A DNA stretch of 64,000 nucleotides from Leifsonia soli (GTDB taxonomy: Bacteria > Actinomycetota > Actinomycetes > Actinomycetales > Microbacteriaceae): NCBI RefSeq assembly GCF_013408745.1, contig NZ_JACCBJ010000001.1, positions 1,302,001-1,366,000 on the forward strand, given 5' to 3'. A model generated the notes under the pieces. It saw only the letters and a list, made by a program, of their open reading frames with translations, did no database searches and had not been told where the DNA came from. Position numbers and translations under genes: made by a program. Below, one piece after another: positions 40,912 to 50,304 of the stretch (within the stretch, counting starts at the first letter, position 1; each line of letters begins with the position of its first letter).

Positions 40912-42396
40912 ATGACCGTTCCCGCGCTGACCGTGACCGACGCATCCACCCCCACCGGCCCCGCCGACGTCCTTGTGGTCGCCGCCCGGGTCGCCCGCGA
41001 CAGTGTGACCGTGCTGTCCGGCGGCGGCGGGGACGAACTGGCGCAGCAGTTGCGGGACGTCGGTTTCGCCGGAGGCAAGGACGAGCTGGTCCGCCTGCCC
41101 GCTCAGGGCTCCGGTCCGTCGCTCGCCGTGATCGGGCTGCCGGAGACCGGGGAGGACGCCCTCCGCTACGCCGCGGGCAGTGCCGTGCGGCAGCTGGCCG
41201 GCGCGGGCGCTGTCGCGCTCGACCTCCCCGCGGAGGGCGACGCGCAGCTGGGCGCCGTGGTCGAGGGTGCTGCGCTCGGCGCGTACGCGTTCACCGAGTA
41301 CCGCGAGAAGAGCCGTGCCGCGGTCAAGGACCCGGTGGGCTCCGTCGAGGTGCTCGGCGCAGCGTCCGACGCCGGTGCGCTGGTCGCCCGCGCCACCGCC
41401 GTCGCCGAGGCCGCGGCCCTCGTCAAGGACCTCGTGAACACTCCCCCGCTCGACCTCTACCCCGAGACGTTCGCCGAGCGCGCGCAGGCCGCATCGTCGG
41501 ACCTTCCCGTGACGGTGACCGTGTGGGACGAGGAGCAGCTCGCGGTGGAGGGCTTCGGCGGCATCCTCGGTGTCGGGCAGGGCTCGACCCGCCCGCCGCG
41601 CCTGGTCAAGGTGTCCTACTCCCCCGACGGCGCCGCCCGGCACCTCGCGCTGGTGGGCAAGGGAATCACCTTCGACTCCGGCGGATTGTCGCTGAAGCCG
41701 GCGACGGGGATGGTCGGCATGAAGTACGACATGACCGGCGCCGCGACGGTGCTCGGCGTCGTGCTCGCCGCCGCGCGTCTGGCGCTGCCGGTGCGCGTCA
41801 CGGCGTGGCTGTGCCTCGCGGAGAACATGCCGTCGGGGTCGGCGATCCGCCCGAACGACGTGCTGCGCATCCGCGGAGGGCGGACGGTCGAGGTGCTCAA
41901 CACCGACGCCGAGGGCCGGCTCGTGCTCGCGGACGGCCTCGTCGCCGCGAGCGAGGAGCAGCCCGATGCGATCGTCGACGTCGCCACCCTGACCGGCGCC
42001 GCGATGGTCGCCCTCGGCACCCGATACGCCGCGGTGATGGGCTCGGACGACCTGGTCGACCAGGTGCTCACGGCCGGCAAGGAGACCGGCGAGCTGCTCT
42101 GGCCGATGCCTCTCCCCGGCGAACTGCGCGCGACCATCAACTCGGACGTTGCCGACATCGCGAACGCCAACCCGGGCAACACCGCGGGCGGTGCTCTGCT
42201 CGCCGGCGTGTTCCTGCAGGAGTTCGTCGGCCGCACCGGCGACGCGGACGACGCGCCGCGCATCGCATGGGCGCACCTCGACATCGCTGGGCCGGCGAAG
42301 AGCCCCGCCGCTCCGTACGGTTTCACCGGCAAGGGGCCGTCCGCCGTCAGCGTAAGGGCGCTCATCCGTCTGGCCGAGAGCTTTTCCCGGAAGTAG
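40912..42396 (+). CDS. pepA: Leucyl aminopeptidase (M17)
   Basis: This 494-residue cytosolic aminopeptidase removes N-terminal residues from peptides. The two-metal M17 site is visible as GKGITFDSGGLSLKP, KYDMTGAATV and the family signature NTDAEGRLVLAD. The N-terminal regulatory-type domain (about 1-170) is of normal length. The start follows TAGGGT by 6 bases (leaderless). A perfect inverted repeat sits 10 bases after the stop codon. It is divergent from the PAC2 gene and upstream of lpdA. Confidence 0.95.
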   Translation: MTVPALTVTDASTPTGPADVLVVAARVARDSVTVLSGGGGDELAQQLRDVGFAGGKDELVRLPAQGSGPSLAVIGLPETGEDALRYAAGSAVRQLAGAGAVALDLPAEGDAQLGAVVEGAALGAYAFTEYREKSRAAVKDPVGSVEVLGAASDAGALVARATAVAEAAALVKDLVNTPPLDLYPETFAERAQAASSDLPVTVTVWDEEQLAVEGFGGILGVGQGSTRPPRLVKVSYSPDGAARHLALVGKGITFDSGGLSLKPATGMVGMKYDMTGAATVLGVVLAAARLALPVRVTAWLCLAENMPSGSAIRPNDVLRIRGGRTVEVLNTDAEGRLVLADGLVAASEEQPDAIVDVATLTGAAMVALGTRYAAVMGSDDLVDQVLTAGKETGELLWPMPLPGELRATINSDVADIANANPGNTAGGALLAGVFLQEFVGRTGDADDAPRIAWAHLDIAGPAKSPAAPYGFTGKGPSAVSVRALIRLAESFSRK

Positions 42397-42405
42397 TAGG
42401 GTCGT

Positions 42406-42427
42406 ATGGGCGGGAAATCCCGCCCAT
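42406..42427 (+). terminator. Perfect hairpin after pepA
   Basis: ATGGGCGGGA, AA, then TCCCGCCCAT: a 10-base stem with almost no loop, 10 bases after the pepA stop codon. It lacks a U-tract. It could terminate pepA or act in the lpdA leader. Confidence 0.5.
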
Positions 42428-42502
42428 CAACACGTCTCCCGGAGCCACCCCTCTGGGCGGCAAATCGTGTCACATGATCCTGATGCGCGAGGGAGTAGCT
42501 GG

Positions 42503-43876
42503 GTGTCTGAGCAGAACTTTGACATTGTGGTGCTCGGCGGTGGGAGTGGAGGCTACGCAGCGGCGCTGCGTGCGGCCGAACTCGGTTTCACCGTCGGCAT
42601 GATCGAGAAGGACAAGGTCGGCGGCACCTGCCTGCACCGCGGCTGCGTCCCCACGAAGGCGCTGCTCCACGCGGCCGAGGTGGCCGACTACTCGCGGGAG
42701 TCGTCGAAGTACGGCATCGTGACCCAGCTGCAGGGCGTCGACATCAACGGCGTCAGCGAGTACCGCAAGGGGATCGTCGCCAAGAAGTACAAGGGCCTCC
42801 AGGGCCTGGTGAAGGCCCGCGGCATCACCGTCATCGAGGGCGAGGGTCGCCTGACCTCCCCGACCACCGTCCAGGTGGGCGACGACACGATCGTCGGCAA
42901 GAACGTCATCCTGGCCACCGGCTCCTACTCACGCTCGCTTCCGGGCCTCGAGATCGGCGGCCGCGTGATCACGAGCGAGCAGGCTCTCGAGCTCGACTTC
43001 GTCCCCCGCAAGGTGGCCGTGCTCGGCGGCGGCGTCATCGGCGTCGAGTTCGCCAGCGTGTGGAAGTCGTTCGGCTCCGAGGTCACCATCATCGAGGCGC
43101 TGCCCCACCTCGTCCCGAACGAGGACGAGTCGATCAGCAAGTCGCTGGAGCGCGCGTTCCGTCGCCGCGGCATCGACTACCGCCTCGGCATCCGCTTCCA
43201 GGGCGTCACCCAGAACGAGAACGGCGTCGTCGTGACCCTCGAGAACGGCGACACCGTCGAGGCCGATGTCCTCCTGGTGGCCGTTGGCCGTGGCCCGCTC
43301 ACCCAGGGTCTGGGCTTCGAGGAGGTCGGGGTCACCATGGACCGCGGCTTCGTCATCACCGACGAGCGCCTGCACACGAACATCCCCGGCGTCTACGCCG
43401 TGGGCGACATCGTGCCCGGTCTGCAGCTCGCGCACCGTGGATTCCAGCAGGGCATCTTCGTCGCCGAGGAGATCGCGGGCCTGAACCCGATCGTCATCCC
43501 CGACGTCAACATCCCGAAGGTCACCTACTGCGACCCGGAGGTCGCCTCCATCGGCCTCACCGAGGCCAAGGCAGTCGAGAAGTACGGTGCCGACAGCGTC
43601 AGCAGCTACGACTACAGCCTCGCCGGCAACGCCAAGAGCGAGATCATCGGCACGAACGGCAGCGTCAAGGTCGTCCGCGTCAACGACGGCCCCGTGGTCG
43701 GCGTGCACATGATCGGCGCCCGCGTCGGCGAGCTCATCGGCGAGGCGCAGCTGGCCGTGAACTGGGAGGCGTACCCCGAGGACATCGCGCCCCTCATCCA
43801 CGCGCACCCCACGCAGAACGAGTCGCTCGGCGAGGCCTTCCTGTACCTCTCGGGCAAGCCGCTGCACACCCTCTAG
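42503..43876 (+). CDS. lpdA: Dihydrolipoyl dehydrogenase
   Basis: This 457-residue flavoenzyme is the E3 subunit that reoxidises dihydrolipoamide in 2-oxoacid dehydrogenase complexes. It has the FAD site IVVLGGGSGGYAA, the redox disulfide GGTCLHRGCVPTK (Cys43/Cys48), the NAD site VLGGGVIGVEFASVW and the C-terminal His-Glu pair HAHPTQNESLGE. I choose the GTG at 42503, with GAGGGAG upstream, because the protein then begins VSEQNFDIVVLGGG. The ATG 12 codons earlier is less likely. sucB follows after 79 bases. Confidence 0.95.
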   Translation: MSEQNFDIVVLGGGSGGYAAALRAAELGFTVGMIEKDKVGGTCLHRGCVPTKALLHAAEVADYSRESSKYGIVTQLQGVDINGVSEYRKGIVAKKYKGLQGLVKARGITVIEGEGRLTSPTTVQVGDDTIVGKNVILATGSYSRSLPGLEIGGRVITSEQALELDFVPRKVAVLGGGVIGVEFASVWKSFGSEVTIIEALPHLVPNEDESISKSLERAFRRRGIDYRLGIRFQGVTQNENGVVVTLENGDTVEADVLLVAVGRGPLTQGLGFEEVGVTMDRGFVITDERLHTNIPGVYAVGDIVPGLQLAHRGFQQGIFVAEEIAGLNPIVIPDVNIPKVTYCDPEVASIGLTEAKAVEKYGADSVSSYDYSLAGNAKSEIIGTNGSVKVVRVNDGPVVGVHMIGARVGELIGEAQLAVNWEAYPEDIAPLIHAHPTQNESLGEAFLYLSGKPLHTL

Positions 43877-43955
43877 GACGACCAGCCGGGTCCGCGCCGC
43901 GCGGACCCGGCTGCAATAAGCTACTGAACGATCAGGTTTTGAAGGAGAGAAGCTC

Positions 43956-45539
43956 ATGAGCGAATCCGTCAGCCTCCCGGCGCTCGGCGAGAGCGTCACG
44001 GAAGGCACGGTCACCCGCTGGCTGAAGAACGTTGGCGACCGTGTCGAGGTGGACGAGCCCCTGCTCGAAGTCTCGACCGACAAGGTCGACACCGAGATCC
44101 CGTCGCCGGTCGCCGGCGTCATCGAGGAGATCCTGGTGCAGGAGGACGAGACGGTCGAGGTGGGCACTGCGCTCGTGACGATCGGCGACGGCTCCGGCGC
44201 TGGCGCCGAGGCGCCTGCTGCCCCGGCGGCCGAGGCCGCTCCCGCGGAGGCGGCTCCGGCCGAGCAGGCGGCTCCGGCCGCCGCACCGGCTCCCGCTCCC
44301 GCCGAGCAGGCTTCCGCGCCGGCCGAGCAGGCCGCTCCGGCTCCTGCTCCCGCGGCGCAGGCCGCTCCTGCTCCCGCGGCGCAGGCCGCTCCTGCTCCCG
44401 CGGCGCAGGCCGCTCCTGCTCCCGCGGCGCAGGCCGCTCCGGCTCCGGCTCAGCCGGCCGCACCCGCTCAGGCTCCTGTGCAGGAGGCTCCCGCAGCTCC
44501 CGCACCGGCCGCCCCCGCAGCACCGGCTCCCGCCGCACCGGCCGCCCCCGCAGCACCGGCTCCCGCCGCCCCGGCCGCGCCCGCGCAGGAGGCCCCAGCG
44601 GCCTCCGGCAGCTCCTCGTCGGGCGCTCACGCCGGCAACGCCGGCTACGTGACGCCGATCGTGCGCAAGCTCGCGAACGAGCAGGGCGTCGACCTCTCCA
44701 CCGTCACCGGCACCGGTGTCGGCGGGCGCATCCGCAAGGAGGACATCCTCTCGGCTGCCGCCCCCGCCGCGGCTCAGGGCGGCTCGCAGGCCGCCGAGGC
44801 GGCTCCGGCCCCCGAGGTGTCGCCGCTGCGCGGAACCACGCAGCCGATGTCGCGCCTCCGCAAGGTCGTCGCGGAGCGCGCCGTCGTCTCGATGCAGTCG
44901 ACCGCGCAGCTCACCAGCGTCGTCGAGGTCGATGTCACGAAGGTCGCCGCCCTGCGCGACCGCGTGAAGGCCGACTTCCTGGCCAAGACCGGCGTGAAGC
45001 TCTCCTTCCTGCCGTTCTTCGCGCTGGCCGCCGCCGAAGCGCTGAAGACGTACCCCGTCATCAACGCGACGGTGGACGGCGACAGCATCGTGTACCCCGA
45101 TCACGAGAACATGTCGATCGCCGTCGACACCGAGCGCGGCCTGCTCACCCCGGTGGTGCGCAACGCGTCCGAGCTCGACATCGCGGGCCTCGCGAAGGAG
45201 ATCACCGACCTGGCGGAGCGCACCCGCGACAACCGCCTCAAGCCGGACGAGCTGGCCGGCGGCACCTTCACGCTGACGAACACCGGTTCGCGTGGCGCGC
45301 TGTTCGACACCCCGGTCGTGTTCCTCCCGCAGGTCGCGATCCTGGGCACGGGCATCGTCACGAAGAAGCCGGTCGTCATCTCGGCCGACGGCACCGACTC
45401 GATCGCCATCCGCTCGACGGTGTACCTGGCTCTCTCGTACGACCACCGCATCGTGGACGGCGCCGATGCTGCCCGCTTCCTCGTCGCGGTCAAGAACCGC
45501 CTCGAGGGCGGCAACTTCGAGGCCAACCTCGGAATCTGA
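43956..45539 (+). CDS. sucB: 2-oxoglutarate dehydrogenase-type E2, dihydrolipoamide acyltransferase
   Basis: This 527-residue E2 has one lipoyl domain (about 1-78, lipoyl Lys43 in STDKVDTE) and an unusually long Ala/Pro linker (about 82-226). The E1/E3-binding domain (about 229-265, [14 protein letters not shown]) and a catalytic acyltransferase domain with [11 protein letters not shown] near residue 496 follow. It transfers succinyl (or acetyl) groups to CoA, and the exact complex is not decided by sequence alone. GAAGGAGAG precedes the ATG. The linker DNA contains 24-base tandem repeats. The stop lies 5 bases from the convergent pseudokinase gene. Confidence 0.92.
   Translation: MSESVSLPALGESVTEGTVTRWLKNVGDRVEVDEPLLEVSTDKVDTEIPSPVAGVIEEILVQEDETVEVGTALVTIGDGSGAGAEAPAAPAAEAAPAEAAPAEQAAPAAAPAPAPAEQASAPAEQAAPAPAPAAQAAPAPAAQAAPAPAAQAAPAPAAQAAPAPAQPAAPAQAPVQEAPAAPAPAAPAAPAPAAPAAPAAPAPAAPAAPAQEAPAASGSSSSGAHAGNAGYVTPIVRKLANEQGVDLSTVTGTGVGGRIRKEDILSAAAPAAAQGGSQAAEAAPAPEVSPLRGTTQPMSRLRKVVAERAVVSMQSTAQLTSVVEVDVTKVAALRDRVKADFLAKTGVKLSFLPFFALAAAEALKTYPVINATVDGDSIVYPDHENMSIAVDTERGLLTPVVRNASELDIAGLAKEITDLAERTRDNRLKPDELAGGTFTLTNTGSRGALFDTPVVFLPQVAILGTGIVTKKPVVISADGTDSIAIRSTVYLALSYDHRIVDGADAARFLVAVKNRLEGGNFEANLGI
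44361..44432 (+). repeat. Three perfect 24-base tandem repeats in the sucB linker
   Basis: Units 44361-44384, 44385-44408 and 44409-44432 are identical. Each encodes [12 protein letters not shown] residues. An 18-base partial copy precedes them. Length variation by replication slippage is likely. Confidence 0.85.
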
Positions 45540-45544
45540 TCCGC

Positions 45545-47095
45545 TCACGGGTACACCGCCCGTAGCCGCCAACCGGCCTCGCTCCTCACCAGCAGGAGCG
45601 AGGCCGGTTCGCTTTTCGGGGTGCGGGCCGCGTCCGGAGCAGCGCTGATGAGCGCGGCAGCGCCCCACCGCTCGACCAGGGACAGCTGCGCGCCGCGGTA
45701 GTCCCGGGCCCCGCTTGCGCCCTTCTCGGCCAGAGCCGCCGTCTCCTCCGCGATGAGCGGCGATCCGTCGTCGAGGACGGCCGTGAGACAGTCGGTGCGC
45801 GGAGGGCGGGCCACGAAGCACGAATGCCGGGCAGCGAGGATGGCGCGTGCCGCCTCCACCGGATCCGATTCCGGGGCGGCCGACGCAGCGGCCGATGCAG
45901 CCGCCGATGCCGTGGCCGGCACCGGACCGGAATGCGACACCTCCGGCTCCTCCACCCGTTCTCCCGGCACCCGTTCGCCCGGCACCGGAGCCGGAGCCGT
46001 CGCCGGTGCCGGTGCCGTCCCCGACGAGGGCAGCAGGGCGATCAGGGCGACGGCCGTCACCACGGGAACCGCGGCGACCGCCACGAGCACGGGTCGCCGA
46101 CGCGCGAACGCTCGGAGCCGTCGACCGAGAGCGCGCCCCGGACGACCATCGAGCGCATCCATCGCCCGGCTCGCCAGGAGGGCGATCCGCACGCCCGGCC
46201 GCCCGGCGACGCCCCCGCGTGCGGACCGGCTCGGCACGGGAGGACCGGATGCGGTCAGCCCCACCGCCCAATCGGACCCGGTCGCGTCGACCCGACCGGC
46301 CTCGGACTGCCCGGGATCGGCGAACGCCACCGGTTCCGGGGCGACCGCGCGCAGCACGGCCTCGGCGAGCGCGGTCCAGCTCCCCTGCCGGAGCCCGTCC
46401 TCCACCGCACCGAAGAGGCGCATCCCGGATCCGTCGACCACCCTCAGACACACCGTCCTGCCGAGAGCGTAGAAACGCTCGGCGTCCGTGACCGCTCCCT
46501 CCGCCGTCCACGGCTCCACCCCGTCGAGCGCATCGAGAGCGGGACAGCCGTCGCCGAGGAACACGATGCCGGGGCCCGTGAGCTCCGGCCCCGCCCATCC
46601 GGACGCATGCAGTGCTCCCACCCCGGCGGCGACCCCCAGCAGAATCGTCGCCGCCTCGCCCGACCGGATGCCGCCCCGTCGAGCGAGGAGACACTCGAGG
46701 TCGCCGTGTTCCGGGGCCTCCAGCAGCACGGCATCCACCTCCCTCCCCCGCACGCGCCGAACCGCGGATACCCCGACGATGCCGACGACGTGCTCACTCG
46801 CCGCCACAGCGCGCGCGTCGAGTTCGGGGCAGGCACGGTCCGGTCCGGGAGGGCGCTCACGCACCCGCAGGAGGCACCGCCCGGGCAGCCGGTCGCCGGA
46901 CACGGTCAGCCGCACCTCGTCCGTCGGGCTGCCGACAGGACGGCACTCGGACGCGCCCACCTCCCACCCCTCGTCGGCTGCGATCGACCGCGCCGCCCGG
47001 AGGAGATCGGCAGGAGTCGGTGTCCGGTCACCGGATCGAGACGGCGCGGAGGGTCGGATGGGCGCTGAGCGGAGGGAGACAGGAGAGGAAGTCAC
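45545..47095 (-). CDS. Membrane-anchored protein-kinase-like pseudokinase
   Basis: This 516-residue protein has a degenerate kinase-like region at about 30-260. The catalytic-loop equivalent ALHASGWAGPELTGPGIVF follows the kinase pattern (LH..G....L.P.N), but the HRD/HGDLKPEN residues are AGPELTGPG. DFG is reduced to an Asp. One membrane helix follows (about 335-355), then an Ala/Pro linker and an outer domain with Cys426 and Cys436. The GTG at 47095 is the most likely start. It is convergent with sucB and divergent from lipB. Phosphotransfer is unlikely, and ligand sensing or scaffolding is possible. Confidence 0.65.
   Translation of the reverse strand: MTSSPVSLRSAPIRPSAPSRSGDRTPTPADLLRAARSIAADEGWEVGASECRPVGSPTDEVRLTVSGDRLPGRCLLRVRERPPGPDRACPELDARAVAASEHVVGIVGVSAVRRVRGREVDAVLLEAPEHGDLECLLARRGGIRSGEAATILLGVAAGVGALHASGWAGPELTGPGIVFLGDGCPALDALDGVEPWTAEGAVTDAERFYALGRTVCLRVVDGSGMRLFGAVEDGLRQGSWTALAEAVLRAVAPEPVAFADPGQSEAGRVDATGSDWAVGLTASGPPVPSRSARGGVAGRPGVRIALLASRAMDALDGRPGRALGRRLRAFARRRPVLVAVAAVPVVTAVALIALLPSSGTAPAPATAPAPVPGERVPGERVEEPEVSHSGPVPATASAAASAAASAAPESDPVEAARAILAARHSCFVARPPRTDCLTAVLDDGSPLIAEETAALAEKGASGARDYRGAQLSLVERWGAAALISAAPDAARTPKSEPASLLLVRSEAGWRLRAVYP
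45571..45609 (+). terminator. 16-base perfect hairpin, likely sucB terminator, inside the pseudokinase 3' end
   Basis: Arms 45571-45586 and 45594-45609 pair perfectly around a 7-base loop, followed by CGCTTTTC. It begins 32 bases after the sucB stop codon but lies within the last codons of the opposing gene, encoding part of PASLLLVRSEAGW. Confidence 0.7.
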
Positions 47096-47198
47096 CCGTC
47101 CATCCCATCCGTCCGGCCGACGCGGCGGGTTCGCGGCCGCCGATCTGTGCAGAACCTGTCCGCGCGTCCGCCTGTGAGCACCTGTCCGCCGCCGCGCA

Positions 47199-47204
47199 TA
47201 GACT
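47199..47204 (+). promoter_or_regulatory. -10 hexamer for leaderless lipB
   Basis: TAGACT, 6 bases, then GTG at 47211. Confidence 0.45.
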
Positions 47205-47210
47205 GACCGG

Positions 47211-47870
47211 GTGACCACGTATGACGTCACGGGGCTAAGCGCCAACTCCGTGCCGTATCTCGAGGCCCTTCAACAGCAGCGTGCCCTGCACGCCGCCGTC
47301 GTCGCAGGCCGGGCGCCCGATACCGTCATCCTCCTCGAGCACTCCCCGGTGTACACCGCGGGAAAGAGGACCTCACCGGACGAACGTCCCACCGACGGCA
47401 CCCCCGTCGTCGACGTCGACCGGGGAGGCAAGATCACCTGGCACGGGCCGGGTCAGCTCGTGGGGTACCCGATCCTCCGTCTCCACGATCCCATCGACGT
47501 CGTCGGCTACGTCCGCGCCCTCGAACGGGTGCTCATCGACGTCCTCGCCCGCCTCGGCGTCACGGGGGTCCAGATCGAGGGCCGCTCCGGAGTGTGGATG
47601 CGGCCGGAGCACAACCCGGGAGCGACCACGGACGAGAAGATCGCCGCCATCGGCATCCGCGTCGCGGAAGGCGTCACCATGCACGGCTTCGCCCTCAACT
47701 GCTCCAACAGCCTCGACGCGTACGAGCGGATCGTCGCGTGCGGCATCCGCGACGCCGGGGTGACGACGATCTCCCGCGTGCTCGGCCGGACCGTGACGCC
47801 GCAGGACGTCGCGCCTCTCGTGATGGACGCGTTCGACCTGGAGTTCACCGCAGCAGAGGCCGTCGCATGA
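47211..47870 (+). CDS. lipB: Lipoyl(octanoyl) transferase
   Basis: This 219-residue enzyme moves octanoyl from acyl carrier protein to lipoyl domains such as that of SucB. The signature [18 protein letters not shown] and the catalytic Cys in [13 protein letters not shown] are present, with the paired Lys in [11 protein letters not shown]. The GTG start is 6 bases after TAGACT. Its stop overlaps the lipA start (ATGA), so the two steps of lipoate synthesis are translationally coupled. Confidence 0.95.
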   Translation: MTTYDVTGLSANSVPYLEALQQQRALHAAVVAGRAPDTVILLEHSPVYTAGKRTSPDERPTDGTPVVDVDRGGKITWHGPGQLVGYPILRLHDPIDVVGYVRALERVLIDVLARLGVTGVQIEGRSGVWMRPEHNPGATTDEKIAAIGIRVAEGVTMHGFALNCSNSLDAYERIVACGIRDAGVTTISRVLGRTVTPQDVAPLVMDAFDLEFTAAEAVA

Positions 47871-48856
47871 GCGCCGTCCCCGAGGGGCGCCGGATGCTGC
47901 GCCTCGAGGTCCGCAACGCCCAGACGCCGATCGAGCGCAAGCCCGAGTGGATCAAGACGAAGGCGAAGATGGGGCCGGAGTACCGGCAGCTGCAGAGCCT
48001 GGTGAAGTCCGAGGAGCTGCACACGGTCTGCCAGGAGGCCGGCTGTCCCAACATCTACGAGTGCTGGGAGGACCGGGAGGCCACCTTCCTCATCGGCGGC
48101 TCGCAGTGCACGCGCCGCTGCGACTTCTGCCAGATCGACACCGGGAAGCCGGCGGAGTTCGACCGCGACGAGCCGCGCCGCGTCGGCGAGTCCGTGCAGC
48201 GCATGGGGCTCCGTTACGCGACCGTGACGGGTGTCGCCCGCGACGACCTGGAGGACGAGGGGTCGTGGCTGTACGCGGAGACGATCCGCGAGATCCACCG
48301 CCAGTCGCCGGGGACGGGGGTCGAGATCCTGGTGCCCGACTTCTCCGGCAACCCGGAGCACCTCGGACAGGTCTTCTCGGCGCGCCCGGAGGTGTTCGCC
48401 CACAACGTGGAGACGGTGCCGCGCATCTTCAAGCGCATCCGGCCCGCCTTCCGCTACGACCGGTCGCTCGACGTGCTGACCCAGGGGCGTGCCGCCGGGC
48501 TCATCACCAAGTCGAACCTCATCCTCGGGATGGGCGAGGAGCGCCACGAGATCAGCACCGCTCTGCGCGACCTCCACGACGCGGGGACCGACATCATCAC
48601 GATCACGCAGTACCTGCGGCCCAGCCCCCGGCACCTGCCGGTGGCTCGCTGGGTGCATCCGGACGAGTTCGTCGAGCTCAAGCAGGAGGCGGAGGAGATC
48701 GGATTCCTGGGCGTCCTGGCGGGCCCCCTGGTGCGGTCGTCGTACCGCGCAGGCCGGCTGTGGGCGCAATCCATGCAGGCGAAGGGACGGCCGGTGCCGG
48801 ACGAGCTGCGGCACCTCGCCGACGCGACTCTCGGCTTCGCGCAGGCGGTCTCCTGA
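47867..48856 (+). CDS. lipA: Lipoyl synthase
   Basis: This 329-residue radical-SAM enzyme inserts two sulfurs into the octanoyl chain. The auxiliary cluster motif is [12 protein letters not shown], the radical-SAM motif [10 protein letters not shown], and the C-terminal RSSYRAG completes the auxiliary site. It starts at the ATG overlapping the lipB stop. It modifies SucB and other lipoyl proteins. TATCCT lies downstream for the next gene, so DUF4191 can be transcribed separately. Confidence 0.97.
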   Translation: MSAVPEGRRMLRLEVRNAQTPIERKPEWIKTKAKMGPEYRQLQSLVKSEELHTVCQEAGCPNIYECWEDREATFLIGGSQCTRRCDFCQIDTGKPAEFDRDEPRRVGESVQRMGLRYATVTGVARDDLEDEGSWLYAETIREIHRQSPGTGVEILVPDFSGNPEHLGQVFSARPEVFAHNVETVPRIFKRIRPAFRYDRSLDVLTQGRAAGLITKSNLILGMGEERHEISTALRDLHDAGTDIITITQYLRPSPRHLPVARWVHPDEFVELKQEAEEIGFLGVLAGPLVRSSYRAGRLWAQSMQAKGRPVPDELRHLADATLGFAQAVS

Positions 48857-48905
48857 GAGCCCTCTCCCCGCAGCGAACGGGTCATCTGGAACGCCGCCGA
48901 GCCGG

Positions 48906-48911
48906 TATCCT
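48906..48911 (+). promoter_or_regulatory. -10 hexamer for leaderless DUF4191 gene
   Basis: TATCCT, 7 bases, then ATG at 48919. Confidence 0.4.
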
Positions 48912-48918
48912 TGGAGCT

Positions 48919-49614
48919 ATGGCAAAGGACAAGTCCACCAAGGAGCCCGGCCGTCTGAAGCAGATGTGGCAGGTGTTCCAGATGACCCGCCGGTACGACG
49001 ACCGCGCGGTGCTGTACATCGTCCTCGGGGCTGTCCTGCCGATCATCCTCGGCGTCCTGCTCGCCGTGTTCCTCTCGGGCGGCAACGTCTTCACGATGGT
49101 GCTGTGGATCCTGGCGGGCGTGCTCGCCGGCGTCCTGATCGCGCTCATCATCCTCGGCCGGCGCGCGGAGCGTGCCGCGTACTCGCAGATCGAGGGTCAG
49201 CCGGGCGCAGTGGGTGCCGTGCTGCGGTCGTCGCTGAAGCGCAGCTGGCGCGGCTCGGAGATGCCGGTCGCCGTCAACGGCAAGACGCAGGATGCGGTGT
49301 ACCGGGCCACCGGTCGCGGCGGCGTCGTGCTCATCAGCGAGGGCCCCGTCACCCGCACCAAGCGGATGATCGACGAGGAGCGCCGCAAGGTGAACCGCGT
49401 GCTGCCGAACGTGCCGGTCACCGTCATCAGCGTCGGGCCGGACGCCGACTCGGTGCCGCTGCACAAGGTGCCGCGCACCCTCGCCAAGATCAAGCCGACG
49501 CTCACCAAGGCCGAGGTGCTCGCGATCAGCAACCGGCTCCAGTCCATGGAGAACCAGATGCCGATCCCGAAGGGCATCGACCCGATGAAGGTGCGGGCTC
49601 AGCGCGCCCGCTGA
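48919..49614 (+). CDS. DUF4191 membrane protein
   Basis: This 231-residue protein has two membrane helices (about 33-53 and 59-79) and a basic cytoplasmic C-terminal domain (NKTKRMIDEERRKVNRVLP-like, with VGPDADSVPLHKVPR). DUF4191 is found beside lipA and glnA in many actinobacteria, and its function is unknown. The ATG at 48919 is preceded by TATCCT, 7 bases. It converges with the RDD gene across an inverted repeat. Confidence 0.88.
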   Translation: MAKDKSTKEPGRLKQMWQVFQMTRRYDDRAVLYIVLGAVLPIILGVLLAVFLSGGNVFTMVLWILAGVLAGVLIALIILGRRAERAAYSQIEGQPGAVGAVLRSSLKRSWRGSEMPVAVNGKTQDAVYRATGRGGVVLISEGPVTRTKRMIDEERRKVNRVLPNVPVTVISVGPDADSVPLHKVPRTLAKIKPTLTKAEVLAISNRLQSMENQMPIPKGIDPMKVRAQRAR

Positions 49615-49643
49615 CCCGCCTCCTCGGAGTGGGCCCCGCCACT

Positions 49644-49708
49644 CCGTCGAGTACGCAAAGACTGCACGTTTTCCGGCGGAATCCGTGCAGTATGTGCGTA
49701 CTCGACGG
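49644..49708. repeat. Long inverted repeat between DUF4191 and RDD genes, copy C
   Basis: Arms of 25 bases (49644-49668 and 49684-49708, two mismatches) flank a 15-base loop. They share CCGTCGAGT and TGCACG with the copies at 30269-30348 and 53591-53676, but have TACGC in place of CCGC. Confidence 0.8.
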
Positions 49709-49722
49709 TGGGCGGAGGTCCG

Positions 49723-50145
49723 TCAGGAGCGGATGAGGACGGTCCCGGCGATCTTGTCGTGGAAACCGCGCTGGTCCGAGTCCCAGACCAGCGCCGGGAT
49801 GACGACGCATAGCAGCAGCGTCCGCACGATCGGACGCCAGACCCCGACCCAGCCGCCGCGTACCGCGACGACGCGCATCCCCACCGCCCGATGGCCGATG
49901 CTGCCGCCGAGCGTCGGGATGAACACGATCTGCAGGGCGGCGAAGATCGCGATCGTCGCCCACGAATCGTAGCGGAAGAACGCGAACGACAGCAGGGAGG
50001 CGATGGCCCAGTCGATCGCGATCGCCGCGATGCGCCGTCCGACGCGCCCGACCGATCGGGGACCCGACTCGGGAAGGCCCAGGCGCTCCCCCGGGTAACG
50101 GCTCGGGGCGATGTCTCCTGGACGGTTCGTGGGGTTCTGCGGCAC
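49723..50145 (-). CDS. RDD-family membrane protein
   Basis: This 140-residue protein contains an RDD domain: the conserved Arg/Asp stretch is GRRIAAIAIDWAIAS, and the later GGSIGHRAVGMRVV matches the family GxSIGKxxxGLRVV pattern. About three membrane helices are present. The role is unknown. It sits beside glnA as in Mycobacterium. The GTG start at 50145 follows TAGACT by 6 bases (leaderless), divergent from glnA. Confidence 0.88.
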   Translation of the reverse strand: MPQNPTNRPGDIAPSRYPGERLGLPESGPRSVGRVGRRIAAIAIDWAIASLLSFAFFRYDSWATIAIFAALQIVFIPTLGGSIGHRAVGMRVVAVRGGWVGVWRPIVRTLLLCVVIPALVWDSDQRGFHDKIAGTVLIRS

Positions 50146-50151
50146 CCGCAG

Positions 50152-50157
50152 AGTCTA
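50152..50157 (-). promoter_or_regulatory. -10 hexamer for leaderless RDD gene
   Basis: TAGACT, 6 bases, then GTG at 50145. Confidence 0.45.
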
Positions 50158-50194
50158 CCGAGCGCCGTCTGGGACATCCCCGGCCCGGGTACGC

Positions 50195-50232
50195 GTAACA
50201 TGCCCGAAACATTCGCGTGACCCCCGGGAAAC
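50195..50232 (+). promoter_or_regulatory. GlnR-type operator upstream of glnA
   Basis: GTAAC-N6-GAAAC-N6-GTGAC-N6-GAAAC: all four half-sites match the actinobacterial GlnR consensus. TAGCTT (50243-50248) begins exactly 10 bases later and is the likely -10. The box covers the -35 region, as expected for an activator-dependent promoter. Confidence 0.85.
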
Positions 50233-50304
50233 CCCCTCCCTCTAGCTTTGACGTGGGCTGCACGCGCAGTCCGGTCACCCGCAAAGCCATTGGGAGTCGT
50301 CCGT

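Noticed and set aside
44119..44556. Minus-strand frame of Arg/Pro/Glu repeats opposite the sucB linker
   Set aside because: Direct antisense product of the Ala/Pro repeat region, with no independent start signals.
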